Origin: Prauserella halophila
GTDB lineage: Bacteria; Actinomycetota; Actinomycetes; Mycobacteriales; Pseudonocardiaceae
Direction of reading: 5' to 3'
Assembly: GCF_024171895.1 (NCBI RefSeq)
Contig: NZ_JAMTCQ010000008.1
Location: 124,001-188,000, forward strand
DNA: 64,000 nucleotides
Part shown: positions 30,044 to 39,169 of the stretch, in pieces
Numbering within the stretch: position 1 is the first letter of the stretch
Layout: each line of letters opens with the position of its first letter
Notes under the pieces: model-generated
What the model saw: only the letters and a program-made list of their open reading frames with translations
Database searches by the model: none
Told to the model about the DNA's origin: nothing
Program-made: the position numbers and the translations under genes

Positions 30044-31315
30044 GTGACGTCGAGAGGGCACTCTGCCGCAACCGCCGAGACATTCGGTGAACGCCCCGCG
30101 TACCCGGCGTCCGGCGGCCCGGCACCGCAGCCCGGACTCGGCGACCTGCACGAGACGGCCCAGCGCATCGCCGCCAACGTGGAACGCGTCCTCGTCGGCA
30201 AACCCGACGTCGTCCGTATCGCCCTCATCACGCTGCTGTCCGAGGGGCATCTGCTCGTCGAAGACGTCCCGGGCGTCGGCAAGACCTCGCTCGCCAAGGC
30301 GCTGGGCCGGTCCATCGACTGCACCGTGAGCCGCATCCAGTTCACGCCCGACCTCATGCCCAGCGACGTCACCGGCGTCTCGATCTACAACCGGCAGCAG
30401 GCGACGTTCGAGTTCCGGCCCGGCCCGGTGTTCGCGAACGTCGTCGTCGGCGACGAGATCAACCGCGCCTCCCCCAAGACGCAGTCCGCACTGCTGGAGT
30501 GCATGGAGGAACGGCAGGTCACCGTCGACACCACGACTTATCCGCTCGACTCGCCGTTCATGGTGATCGCCACGCAGAACCCGATCGAGATGGAGGGCAC
30601 GTACGCGCTCCCGGAGGCCCAGCGCGACCGGTTCACCGCACGCGTCTCGATCGGCTATCCCGACCCGCAGGCCGAACTGGCGATGGTCGACGAGCACGCG
30701 GGCCACAATCCCCTCGACGACCTCGTGCCGGTCTCGGACGGCGGGACCGTGCACCGGCTCGCCCGTGCCGTCCAGCAGCTGCACGTCGCGCCCGAGGTGC
30801 GCCAGTACGCGGTCGATCTGGTCTCGGCCACCCGGCAGCTGCCCGAACTGCGGCTCGGCGCCTCGCCGCGGGCGACGCTGCAGTTGATCCGCGCCGCCCG
30901 TGCCCAGGCCGCGCTCGCGGGCCGCGAGTTCGTCGTGCCCGACGACCTCCACGCCGTCGCGGTGCCGGTACTGGCGCATCGCCTCGTCCTGACCACCGAG
31001 GCCCACGCCGCGCGCCGCTCCGCGTCCGACGTCGTCCACACCGTCCTCCAGCGCGTTCCGGTGCCCCAGCGCGTCCCGGTCCCGCAGCGAGGGGGCGCCC
31101 CCGCCAACGGTGCGGCGGGCGGCGCCACCCGCGGAGCGCAGGCGCCCGTGGCCGGCGCCCACTCCGCACCACCGCATCCCGCCCCGCACGCCGGCAACGG
31201 GCACGCCGACAACGGGCACCCCGGCCACGTCGGACACTCCGGCCACGTCGGACCCGGCGGGCCTGCGGACCGGCCCGGCGCACCGGACGCCCACGGTGGC
31301 CCGTACGGGCACTGA
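30044..31315 (+). CDS. MoxR-family AAA+ ATPase
   Basis: The 423-residue ATPase has Walker A LLVEDVPGVGKTSLAKALG, Walker B VVVGDEINRASPKTQSALLE, sensor motif MVIATQNPIEMEGTYALPEA and a complete lid domain. MoxR proteins act as chaperones or remodelling factors with DUF58/VWA proteins, encoded next here. About the last 70 residues are a Gly/His/Pro tail with repeats (VPVPQRVPVPQR; then HVGHSGHVG), not part of the fold. GTG at 30044 with GGAGG is chosen over the open frame upstream. It begins the MoxR-DUF58-transglutaminase operon. Confidence 0.92.
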   Translation: MTSRGHSAATAETFGERPAYPASGGPAPQPGLGDLHETAQRIAANVERVLVGKPDVVRIALITLLSEGHLLVEDVPGVGKTSLAKALGRSIDCTVSRIQFTPDLMPSDVTGVSIYNRQQATFEFRPGPVFANVVVGDEINRASPKTQSALLECMEERQVTVDTTTYPLDSPFMVIATQNPIEMEGTYALPEAQRDRFTARVSIGYPDPQAELAMVDEHAGHNPLDDLVPVSDGGTVHRLARAVQQLHVAPEVRQYAVDLVSATRQLPELRLGASPRATLQLIRAARAQAALAGREFVVPDDLHAVAVPVLAHRLVLTTEAHAARRSASDVVHTVLQRVPVPQRVPVPQRGGAPANGAAGGATRGAQAPVAGAHSAPPHPAPHAGNGHADNGHPGHVGHSGHVGPGGPADRPGAPDAHGGPYGH

Positions 31316-31330
31316 GCACGGATCCCGACC

Positions 31331-32731
31331 ATGACCAGCGATCCGGCCGCCGGCCCGGCAGCACCGGCCCCTCCGTCGCCGCGGGCGGAGGCGGCCGGCT
31401 CGTCGTCCGGGCGAGCGCGCGCGACGCGGCCGCCCGCCACGCCGCGCCGCAGGCCCGCCGTACTACGGGCCGTGTCCGGCCTGACCACCCGCGGCCGCTG
31501 CCTGCTGGCCGCAGGCCTCGCCGCGGCGGTCTGCGCCGCCGTCCTCGACGAACGGGGCCTGCTGCGGATCGCGGCTTTCGTCGTGGCACTGCCGCTGCTG
31601 GCCACGGCCCTCGCGGCGGCGTCGAAAGTGCGCCTCGGCGCCCGGCGCACCGTCACCCCCGAGCGGGTGCCCGCGGGCGGCGACGGCGACGTCCGCCTCG
31701 ACCTGTGGCGCACCGGCCGGCTCCCGGCAGGGGAGATCCTGCTCGAGGACCGGCTGCCGCACCCGCTCGGCCCGAGGCCGCGCTTCGTGGTGGAACGGCT
31801 CCCCCAGCATCCCGTCGCGTTGCGCTACCCCATCCGGCCCGGCATGCGCGGTGTCCACCGCATCACCGCGCTGCGCGCGACGATCACCGACCCGTTCGGC
31901 CTCTGCGAGTTCGACCGCGACCTGGTGCCGCCGTCGAGCGTCGTCGTCGTACCGCGCGTGACCCCGCTGCACGGCCGCCCCGGCGGCGCAGGCACCGGCG
32001 GCGCCGACAGCGGCAGCATCCGCCGGCACGTGGGTCAGGGCGACCCGGACGTCATGGTCCGGCAATACCGCACCGGCGACGACATGCGCAAGGTGCACTG
32101 GCGCTCCACCGCGCGCCGGGACGAGATCATGGTGCGGGTCGAGGAACGACCGTGGCGGGGCGGGACGACCGTCCTGCTCGACCGCCGCGCCGCCGCACAC
32201 CACGGCGTCGGACACCCCGACGGCAGCCTCGAATGGGCCGTCGAGTTCGCCGCCAGCGCGTGCGTGCACCTGAGCGGCTCCGGTAGCCCCGTGCGACTGT
32301 CCGACGAACGCGGCCATGTCCTGGCCGATATTCCGGACGGCGCAGGTCCGGCAGGCAGCGGCGTCGCGCTCGACGCACTCGCCGCACTACAGCCCGCGCA
32401 CGAGCGCGACCTGGCCGTCTCCTCCGGTCCGGTACACGCCCAGGGCCACGAGCTGATCGCCGTGCTCGGCACCGTCGGCGCCCAGGGCGTCGCCGAGCTG
32501 ACCCACACCCGGCCCCGCGGTGCGCCCAGCCTCGCGGTGCTGGTCGACACCGCGTCGTGGCAGGAGCCCGGCAGGAGCCCCGGCGCGGCCGTCAGCGAGA
32601 CGGCCGCGCTGTTACGCGCCGCGGGCTGGCGGGTCGTCGTCGCCGACCGGCACGCGGATGTCGCCGACGTGTGGTCGCAGCTGTGCCGCGCCACGACGCC
32701 CACCCCCGTGCAGGCAGGCGGCCTCCGGTGA
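31331..32731 (+). CDS. DUF58 membrane protein
   Basis: The 466-residue protein has a disordered basic lead (about 45 residues), two membrane segments near 53-98 (GRCLLAAGLAAAVCAAVLDE; RIAAFVVALPLLATALAAAS) and the DUF58 signature RQYRTGDDMRKVHWRSTARR at about 238-257. A VWA-like beta sheet core extends to the C-terminus. DUF58 proteins pair with MoxR ATPases and transglutaminases, as here. ATG at 31331 follows MoxR by 15 bases, and its stop overlaps the transglutaminase start (GTGA). Function is unsettled; likely a client or adaptor at the membrane. Confidence 0.9.
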   Translation: MTSDPAAGPAAPAPPSPRAEAAGSSSGRARATRPPATPRRRPAVLRAVSGLTTRGRCLLAAGLAAAVCAAVLDERGLLRIAAFVVALPLLATALAAASKVRLGARRTVTPERVPAGGDGDVRLDLWRTGRLPAGEILLEDRLPHPLGPRPRFVVERLPQHPVALRYPIRPGMRGVHRITALRATITDPFGLCEFDRDLVPPSSVVVVPRVTPLHGRPGGAGTGGADSGSIRRHVGQGDPDVMVRQYRTGDDMRKVHWRSTARRDEIMVRVEERPWRGGTTVLLDRRAAAHHGVGHPDGSLEWAVEFAASACVHLSGSGSPVRLSDERGHVLADIPDGAGPAGSGVALDALAALQPAHERDLAVSSGPVHAQGHELIAVLGTVGAQGVAELTHTRPRGAPSLAVLVDTASWQEPGRSPGAAVSETAALLRAAGWRVVVADRHADVADVWSQLCRATTPTPVQAGGLR

Positions 32732-35217
32732 GCGCGCCCGCACCTCCGGCCCCGCCACCGCCCGGCGCGTCGGCCGCGCCGTCACGGTGGCGACCGCACG
32801 TGACGCTGCACGGCATCGTCGCACCGCTCATGGCCGCACTCGCCACGATCGCCGTCTCCACCGCGCTCACCGGCGTCGTGGCGGGCTGGTCGTGGTTCGG
32901 CGACATCGTGACCGCGGCACTGCTGATCGCCGGCACCGGCATCGGACTGCGCATCGTGCGGCTGCCCCCGTTCCTCGTGGGAGCGGCCCAACTGCTGGTG
33001 CTGCTCCTGCTCGTCACCGGATCGTTCACCACCGGGGGCGTACTCGGCCTGCTGCCGGGTCCCCAGGCCTTCGGTGAACTGCACCAGGTGCTCACCGGCG
33101 GGTTCGCCGACATCCGCACCGGACTGCCACCGGTCGAGGCCGGTACCGGCATCCGCTGCCTGATCATGATCACCATCGGGCTCGTGGCGCTGGTGGTCGA
33201 CCTGCTCGCCGTGACCGCCGCCGCCCCCGCGGCGACGGGCCTGCTCCTGTTGTGCGTCTACGCCGTGCCCTCGGCGCTCACCTCGGAACTGCTGCCCTGG
33301 TGGACGTTCGCGCTCGGCGTGGTGGGCTACGCCGGGCTGCTGGCCGTGGACGGCAGCCACCGGCACCGGTTGTGGCGCACCCGCACCGCCACGCGGGACG
33401 CGGGTGCCGGCATCGGCTCCGTGGCGGCCCCCGCAGGCATCGTCACCACCGCCGTCGTGGCGGGCCTGGTCGCGGGCGCGACCCTGACCGTCGTCGGCAC
33501 CGAAGGCAGCCTGCCCGGGTCGGATTCCGAACAGCAGGCTGCGCCCGGCGGGCTCGGCGTGGAACCGTTCACGTCGCTGCGCGGCATGCTCGGCGACCGC
33601 TCCCCGACCCGCATGTTCGAGGTCGACGGACTCGGCGACGACGCACCGCTGATGCGCGCGTTCACGCTGTCGCGCTACGTGCCCGGACAGGGCTGGGGAC
33701 TGCCGGACGGGCGTCGGATGCCGGCGGGCCGACCCGCCGGCGGCACCCTGCCGCCCGCACCCGGTGACACCGTCACCGATGCCGCGCGCACGGTCCGGGT
33801 CACCCCCGTCAACTGGTCCGACGTCTGGCTGCCCACCTACGGGAAGGTCCGCAGCATCGACCCGCCCCCGGGCGAGTGGTACTACGACCCGGGCAGCGGC
33901 GCGGTGTACAGCGAGGACAAACGCCGACCGCGCACCTACACCATGACGACGTCGCTGGCCGAACCGACGCGGGAACAGCTCCGCGGCGCCGGCACCGTCT
34001 CCGGCCCCGATCCCCGGTACCACGCCGTCGACCGGGTCGACCCGCGCGTGCGGTCCCTCGCACAGGAGCTCACGGCCGACGCCCCGACGACGTTCGACAA
34101 GGCCCAGGCCGTCTGGCGCCACTTCACCGACCCGTCGAACGGATTCGTCTACGACACCGAGACGGCACCGGCCTCCGACCCGGACGCACTCGCCGACTTC
34201 GTCCTGAACGGTAAGCGCGGGTTCTGCGAGCAGTACGCCTCCGCGATGGCGGTCATGCTCCGCTCCCTCGACGTGCCGTCCCGCGTCGCGGTCGGCTTCA
34301 CCCGCGGCACCACCAACGGCCAGGGCACCCGCGTGCTCACGTCGGAGGACGCCCACGCATGGGTCGAGGTGTACTTCGGTGACGACCTCGGCTGGGTCAC
34401 GTTCGACCCGACCCCGCTCACCAACGGCCGCGGATACACGCCCGGCTACCTCGACACCGAGGACGCGCCCGCATCCAGCGACCCGGCCGAGCCGTCGGAA
34501 GCCCCGGACGGCTCGTCGCCCGACACCCCGCAACCGTCCCAGCCCGCCGACACTCCGGACCAGCAGGCGCAGCCCGCCGGTGCGACCGAACCGGCGCGGT
34601 GGCCCGGCTGGGTCGCGGGCACCCTGCTGGCGCTGACGACCTCGGCGGTCCTGGCGCTCGGCAGGCGCCTCACCACGGCGCCCACCACGGCAGGCGCACG
34701 GGCCGCGGCCGTCGTCGGTGCCTGGCTCGTGTCGGTGGCGCTGACCGCGTGGCTGGTGCACTGGGCGGTCGCACTCGGCGTGTTCGTGCTCGTCGCCGGG
34801 GTGCTGGGACCCGCCGGTGCCCGGGAACTGATCCGCCGGCGCCGGATGGCCGAGGTCGCCAGCGTCACCGAGGCGTCACCGGACGCCGCCTGGCGCGAGG
34901 TGCTCGCCGAATGCGCCGACCGGGGTCTCGACCTGCCGGCCACGGCGACGCTCCGGCAGTCGGCCGAGACGATCGGCGACCGGCTCGACCTCGACGACAC
35001 CGGACGCCGCGAACTGCACACGATCGTCTCCGTCGTGGAACGGTCGCGGTACAGCCCGGCCGGGGCCACCGGCGCGGCGGGGCACGAGTCCGACTCGTCC
35101 CGGCCCGAACTGGACCGCGCGCTCACGGGGCTGCGCGAGCGCCTCGCACAGTGTGCACCGCTGTCCTGGCGGAACCGGGTGCTGCCCCGGTCCCTGCTGC
35201 ACCGCCGTCACCACTGA
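32728..35217 (+). CDS. Membrane transglutaminase-like protein (TgpA type)
   Basis: The 829-residue protein begins with several membrane segments (about residues 30-260), then an external transglutaminase core. The triad Cys500 (GKRGFCEQYASAM), His543 (SEDAHAWVEVYF) and Asp560 (WVTFDPTPL) is intact, so it should be an active protease or cross-linking enzyme. A Pro/Ser/Asp-rich linker (about 590-640) leads to two more membrane segments and a cytoplasmic DUF4129-like tail. TgpA of Pseudomonas has the same plan. GTG at 32728 overlaps the DUF58 stop. Substrate unknown. A 15-bp duplication begins two bases past its stop codon. Confidence 0.9.
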   Translation: MSAPAPPAPPPPGASAAPSRWRPHVTLHGIVAPLMAALATIAVSTALTGVVAGWSWFGDIVTAALLIAGTGIGLRIVRLPPFLVGAAQLLVLLLLVTGSFTTGGVLGLLPGPQAFGELHQVLTGGFADIRTGLPPVEAGTGIRCLIMITIGLVALVVDLLAVTAAAPAATGLLLLCVYAVPSALTSELLPWWTFALGVVGYAGLLAVDGSHRHRLWRTRTATRDAGAGIGSVAAPAGIVTTAVVAGLVAGATLTVVGTEGSLPGSDSEQQAAPGGLGVEPFTSLRGMLGDRSPTRMFEVDGLGDDAPLMRAFTLSRYVPGQGWGLPDGRRMPAGRPAGGTLPPAPGDTVTDAARTVRVTPVNWSDVWLPTYGKVRSIDPPPGEWYYDPGSGAVYSEDKRRPRTYTMTTSLAEPTREQLRGAGTVSGPDPRYHAVDRVDPRVRSLAQELTADAPTTFDKAQAVWRHFTDPSNGFVYDTETAPASDPDALADFVLNGKRGFCEQYASAMAVMLRSLDVPSRVAVGFTRGTTNGQGTRVLTSEDAHAWVEVYFGDDLGWVTFDPTPLTNGRGYTPGYLDTEDAPASSDPAEPSEAPDGSSPDTPQPSQPADTPDQQAQPAGATEPARWPGWVAGTLLALTTSAVLALGRRLTTAPTTAGARAAAVVGAWLVSVALTAWLVHWAVALGVFVLVAGVLGPAGARELIRRRRMAEVASVTEASPDAAWREVLAECADRGLDLPATATLRQSAETIGDRLDLDDTGRRELHTIVSVVERSRYSPAGATGAAGHESDSSRPELDRALTGLRERLAQCAPLSWRNRVLPRSLLHRRHH

Positions 35218-35218
35218 A

Positions 35219-35253
35219 CCCGAGCCCACCGAGCCCGAGTCCACCGAGCCCGA
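35219..35253. repeat. 15-bp duplication just after the transglutaminase stop
   Basis: Units 35219-35233 and 35234-35248 differ at one base and a five-base third copy follows. The first begins one base after the stop codon at 35215-35217. Confidence 0.88.
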
Positions 35254-35320
35254 TCCGGACCGTGCCGGGGCGCGGGATCCGGGGCGCGAGGTCCTGGGCG
35301 CAGGGCCCTGCTCGACACAA

Positions 35321-35355
35321 CTCGAGCAGGACCCCCTCCGGGAGTCCTGCTCGAG
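35321..35355. terminator. 12-bp hairpin between convergent genes
   Basis: CTCGAGCAGGAC at 35321-35332 pairs perfectly with 35344-35355 around an 11-base loop. A competing pairing of 35309-35315 with 35324-35330 is possible. It lies between the convergent transglutaminase and DUF3040 genes. Confidence 0.85.
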
Positions 35356-35459
35356 ATCGGCTGCGGTGTTCCGCCGCGACCGGTACCGGCGCCGTCACGC
35401 CCCGGCGGGCGCCCGGGCCGTCCTCTCCCGGTGTCGCGGCACGGGTCCGCGAGACGTCG

Positions 35460-35876
35460 TCATCGGTCGTCGAACCGCTGGCGGAGCCGGTTCTCCATGC
35501 GCTGGGAGAACGAACTGCGCTGGCGCGGAGCGGCGCGGGACGAACCGCCACCCGAATCCCCAGAACCGCTGCCGGATTCCTCTTCCGGCTCCCCACCTGC
35601 TCGCATGGCAGTGATGACGAGCACCACCCCCAAGAACATCGCCAGGAAGCCGAAAACGCTGATCAGCGGGATCTCGGCGACCCGCACGGGCACGATGACG
35701 CCCAGCACGAGCAGGCCGATGCCCACCACGAACAGCGCGGCACCCTGCAAGCGCCTGCCGCGCTTCGGGCGACGTACCTTCGCGCCGCGTACCGACGATG
35801 CGAACTTGGGGTCCTCGGCATAGAGCTCGCGCTCGATCTGGTCGAGCAGCCGCTGCTCATGCTCGGAGAGTGGCAT
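35460..35876 (-). CDS. DUF3040 membrane protein
   Basis: The 138-residue protein has the DUF3040 start MPLSEHEQRLLDQIERELYA followed by DPKFASSVRG, two membrane segments (about 46-87) and a Ser/Gly/Glu-rich cytoplasmic tail ending RQRFDDR. DUF3040 genes lie near the dcw cluster in most actinobacteria, next to dinB as here; function unknown. ATG at 35876 has a strong GGAGGA site. Confidence 0.92.
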   Translation of the reverse strand: MPLSEHEQRLLDQIERELYAEDPKFASSVRGAKVRRPKRGRRLQGAALFVVGIGLLVLGVIVPVRVAEIPLISVFGFLAMFLGVVLVITAMRAGGEPEEESGSGSGDSGGGSSRAAPRQRSSFSQRMENRLRQRFDDR

Positions 35877-36088
35877 CTTTCCTCCTCCGGCACAGCGCTT
35901 CCCGGCGCCACCTGGCGGCACCGGACCGCATTTCATCGTGGACCCTGACAGCCCCGGTCGGGGTGTCGGACTCCAGGATACGAGCACCGCGCGTCGGCGA
36001 CTACCCGATCTCGCGTTCCGACAGAAGTGTTTCCTGCGGCGACGTCGGACAGCTGCCGGATCGGCACGGAACGCAACCGGCATCGCTG

Positions 36089-36112
36089 CTGTCACCGCTC
36101 ATCGGGTGACAG
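36089..36112 (-). terminator. 8-bp hairpin over the dinB stop
   Basis: CTGTCACC (36089-36096) and GGTGACAG (36105-36112) are complementary with an 8-base loop. The dinB stop (36092-36094) lies in the arm distal to transcription on the minus strand, so the hairpin includes the last codons. Confidence 0.6.
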
Positions 36113-37345
36113 TAACGACGCCGGCCGCACGGCCGCGGCCCCGAACCGCGATCGCGCCCCGTCGGCCGCGACCTCGGCGTCGCGCCACCGGGGTTCGGGC
36201 GCCTCGAAGCTGAGCTGTTCGGCGGCATCACCGGCCGTCAATCCTTCCACACGCACACCGACCAGGCGCACCGGCGCCCCGGAGACCGCCTCGCGGAACA
36301 GGTCGGCCGTCGTGGCGTGGACCTCGCGGGCGACGTCGGTGGCGGCCGGCAGCGTACGGGCCCGGGTGATCGTCCGGAAATCGGAGAACCGCACCTTGAT
36401 CGACACCGTCCTGCCCTTCAGCCCCTTCCCGCGCAGCGTCGCCGCGACCCGCTCGGCGAGCCGCAGCAGCTCGCGTTCACCCGCGCCGCGGTCGTGGACA
36501 TCGGCGTCGAAGGTGTGCTCGGCACCCACCGACTTCTCCTCCGATTCCGGCACGACCCGCCGCTCGTCGTGGCCGCGGGCCAGCGCATGCAGCTGCTCCC
36601 CTGCCGCGGCACCGACACTGCGGCGGAGGCGCTCCACCGGAGCCGCCGCGACGTCGGCGACGGTGGCGTAGCCGTGACTGCGGAGTGCCTCCTCGGTACG
36701 CCTGCCGACACCCCACAGCACCGACACCGGCAGTGGGTGCAGGAACGGGAGCGTCTCCGCGTCGGGGACGACGACCATGCCGTCCGGTTTCGCCATCCCG
36801 GAGGCGAGCTTGGCCACGAACTTCGCCCTGCCCACGCCGACCGAGCAGGTGATGCCGTGGTCGGCGGCCACCCGCGCCCGGATCCGCGCGCCGATGTCGG
36901 CCGAGGTCGCGGACAGCCTGCGCAGTGCACCGCTCACGTCGAGGAACGCCTCGTCGAGGCTCAGCGGTTCCACCAGCGGCGTGATCTCGCGGAAGAGCGC
37001 CATCACACCGTCGGAGACCTCGCGGTAGGCGTCCCGGCTCGGCGGGAGCCACACCGCGTCCGGGCACAGCTTCCGCGCAGCCGCGGCGGGCATCGCCGAC
37101 CGCACCCCGTAGCGCCGCGCCTCGTACGTCGCCGACAGGACCACCGACCGCGGACCCGCACCGGCGACGACGACCGGCGCGCCGACCAGCTCGGGCCGGG
37201 TACGCAGCTCCACGGCCGCATAGAAGGCGTCCATGTCGACATGCAGCACACCGCACCCGGTGTCGTCCGGCAGCGCGTCGTGCGGCGTGCCGGTGCGCAC
37301 CAGGAAGCGCTCGTGCCCGTCGGGCAGCTGCGCATTACGTCCCAC
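36092..37345 (-). CDS. dinB: DNA polymerase IV
   Basis: The 417-residue Y-family polymerase performs translesion synthesis. HVDMDAFYAAVELRT and PLSLDEAFLDVSGA hold the catalytic acidic residues; YEARRYGVRSAMP is the finger motif; VGVGRAKFVAKLASGMAKPD, then GVGRRTEEALRSHG (helix-hairpin-helix) complete the core. The C-terminal little-finger domain ends with QLSFEAP, the likely beta-clamp binding peptide. GTG at 37345. It is a single gene beside DUF3040 and a methyltransferase; no LexA box stands out upstream. Confidence 0.94.
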   Translation of the reverse strand: MGRNAQLPDGHERFLVRTGTPHDALPDDTGCGVLHVDMDAFYAAVELRTRPELVGAPVVVAGAGPRSVVLSATYEARRYGVRSAMPAAAARKLCPDAVWLPPSRDAYREVSDGVMALFREITPLVEPLSLDEAFLDVSGALRRLSATSADIGARIRARVAADHGITCSVGVGRAKFVAKLASGMAKPDGMVVVPDAETLPFLHPLPVSVLWGVGRRTEEALRSHGYATVADVAAAPVERLRRSVGAAAGEQLHALARGHDERRVVPESEEKSVGAEHTFDADVHDRGAGERELLRLAERVAATLRGKGLKGRTVSIKVRFSDFRTITRARTLPAATDVAREVHATTADLFREAVSGAPVRLVGVRVEGLTAGDAAEQLSFEAPEPRWRDAEVAADGARSRFGAAAVRPASLLSPDER

Positions 37346-37412
37346 GGCGCCAGACTAGCGGCCACCGCCGACGATTCCGGGGTCCGCGGTGTGACGGCGG
37401 CGGGTACGTGCC

Positions 37413-38174
37413 TCAGGCGGGCCGGCGCGCCAGGGCGTGCAGGCGGCTCGCGATGTCCCGCAGCGGCGGGGTCACGGAGGCCCGGTCCTCGAACTCGGTG
37501 ACCTCGCGTTCCCAGGCGGTGTCCGCGCCGTCGTCGGCCGCGTCGAGCTGGTGGACCACGTCCGCGACCACACCGTCGCCCTGCATCAGCGCCACCGCCA
37601 GTCCCGCGCCGCCGAGCAGCAGTTCCAGACCGGAGGTGTCGAACCGGCGCAGCACCGTCTCCGAATCACCCGACAACACCCCGTCCGGCGCGCCGAGCAG
37701 TGCAGTGGCCTCGGACAGCCGGCCGGCCAGGGCCCGTTGCAGCACCGCGGCATGACGGTTCGCGACGAGCACCGACACGGCCCCGCCGGGAGCGGTCACC
37801 GCCGCGAAGGCGCGCACGGCTGCGGCGGGGTCGTCGACGACCTCCAGCAGGCCGTGCGCGAGCACCAGGTCGGCCGAGCCCTCCGGAACGTGACGTGCGA
37901 GCGCGTCCACGTCGTCGGCCACCACGCTGATCCGCTCGTCCGCGCCCACCTCGCGAGCACGACGGCGAAGCGTGGCGACGGCGTCCGGACTGGGCTCGAC
38001 GACCGTCACGTCGCAGCCCTGACCGGCCAGCGGTACCGCCCAGCCGCCGGTGCCACCGCCGACATCGATCACCCGTGGCCTGCCGGCCCTCCGCTCGCGC
38101 GCCTGCACCAGCTCGTCGGACAGCACTCGCCGTACGGCCGGGGACCCGTGGCCGGCCGCGTACTCCGTTCGCAT
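37413..38174 (-). CDS. Class I SAM-dependent methyltransferase
   Basis: The 253-residue protein is a class I methyltransferase: RVIDVGGGTGGWAVPLAGQG is the SAM glycine motif (about 34-53), then VVEPSPDAV, ADLVLAHGLLEVVDDP and a C-terminal motif without family-specific residues. ATG 38174. It is on the same strand as dinB, 67 bases upstream of it, an order common in actinobacteria (methyltransferase-dinB), but the target molecule is not known. It diverges from the ParA-like gene across 146 bp. Confidence 0.85.
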   Translation of the reverse strand: MRTEYAAGHGSPAVRRVLSDELVQARERRAGRPRVIDVGGGTGGWAVPLAGQGCDVTVVEPSPDAVATLRRRAREVGADERISVVADDVDALARHVPEGSADLVLAHGLLEVVDDPAAAVRAFAAVTAPGGAVSVLVANRHAAVLQRALAGRLSEATALLGAPDGVLSGDSETVLRRFDTSGLELLLGGAGLAVALMQGDGVVADVVHQLDAADDGADTAWEREVTEFEDRASVTPPLRDIASRLHALARRPA

Positions 38175-38320
38175 GGGCGCCCAGCGTAGTCACGGCCGCC
38201 CGCGCCCGCGCGCCCCGCCACCGGAACTGTGCCGCGGATCCCGGCCCCACCCGAGTGAGCGATCTCGCCCGCGGTCGCGGCACCGCCGCGTGACGCTCCG
38301 CGAGCCGATACGCTGGACGC

Positions 38321-39166
38321 GTGCATACGGTCGCGGTACTGAGCCTCAAGGGAGGCGTGGGCAAGACGACGGTCGCCCTCGGTCTCGCCTCCGCCGCGCT
38401 GCGCCGGGGATCCCGCACGCTGGTCGCGGACCTGGACCCGCAGGGCAATGCCACCGCCACACTCAACCCGCCGGTCACGACGGCCTCGCTGACAGCGGTG
38501 CTGGACACCCCGCGCGACGCGGTGATCGCCGATGCGCTCGCCCCGAGCAGCTGGGGCCCCGACCTGGACGTCCTCGTCAGTTCCGAGGACCTGGAGCTGC
38601 TCAACGAACCCGGGCCCGGCAGCAGACGGCTCGACAACCTCGCCCGGGCACTCGACGCACTGCGCGCACAGCCGCAGAGCGACCGGCCGTACGAGGTGGC
38701 GATCCTCGACTGCCCGCCGTCGCTGGGCAGGCTCACGCGTTCCGCACTGCTCGCCGCGGACACCGCACTGCTGGTGACCGAACCGACGATGTACGCCGTG
38801 TCGGGGGCCGAGCGCGCCTTCGAGGCGATCGAAGGCATCCGCAGGGGACCGAATCCGCGGTTGCAGTCGGCCGGGGTGCTGGTGAACCGCATGCGCCCGC
38901 GCTCGCACGAGCACAACTACCGCGTCGACGAGCTACGGGAGACGTTCGGGCGCTCGGTCATGCCGACGGCCATTCCCGACCGGCTCGCGATCCAGCAGGC
39001 CCAGGGCGCGTGCCTGCCGATCCACGAGTGGAAATCGCCCGGCGCACACGAGATCGGACTGACGTTCAACATGGTGCTGGCGAAGGTCCTGCGCTCCAGC
39101 CGCGCGGGACGCCATCGCCTGCCCGGTGAAGCCGACGATCCGGGCGCCGAAACCGGCTCGGCGTGA
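38321..39166 (+). CDS. Orphan ParA-family ATPase
   Basis: The 281-residue protein is a ParA/MinD-type ATPase. The deviant Walker A LSLKGGVGKTTVALGLASAA, the switch DLDPQGNATATLNP and Walker B ILDCPPSLGRLTRSALLAAD are clear. The C-terminal region (FGRSVMPTAIPDRLAIQQAQ) resembles ParA-type chromosome or polarity factors. No parB or parS-like site lies beside it. GTG at 38321. It is followed by the glycosylase gene after three bases, so the two are co-transcribed. Role likely in positioning a cellular cargo; cargo unknown. Confidence 0.88.
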   Translation: MHTVAVLSLKGGVGKTTVALGLASAALRRGSRTLVADLDPQGNATATLNPPVTTASLTAVLDTPRDAVIADALAPSSWGPDLDVLVSSEDLELLNEPGPGSRRLDNLARALDALRAQPQSDRPYEVAILDCPPSLGRLTRSALLAADTALLVTEPTMYAVSGAERAFEAIEGIRRGPNPRLQSAGVLVNRMRPRSHEHNYRVDELRETFGRSVMPTAIPDRLAIQQAQGACLPIHEWKSPGAHEIGLTFNMVLAKVLRSSRAGRHRLPGEADDPGAETGSA

Positions 39167-39169
39167 TCC

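Noticed and set aside
32782-34761. 659-codon minus-strand frame
   Set aside because: Antisense to the transglutaminase gene; composition is that of a reverse-complement shadow.
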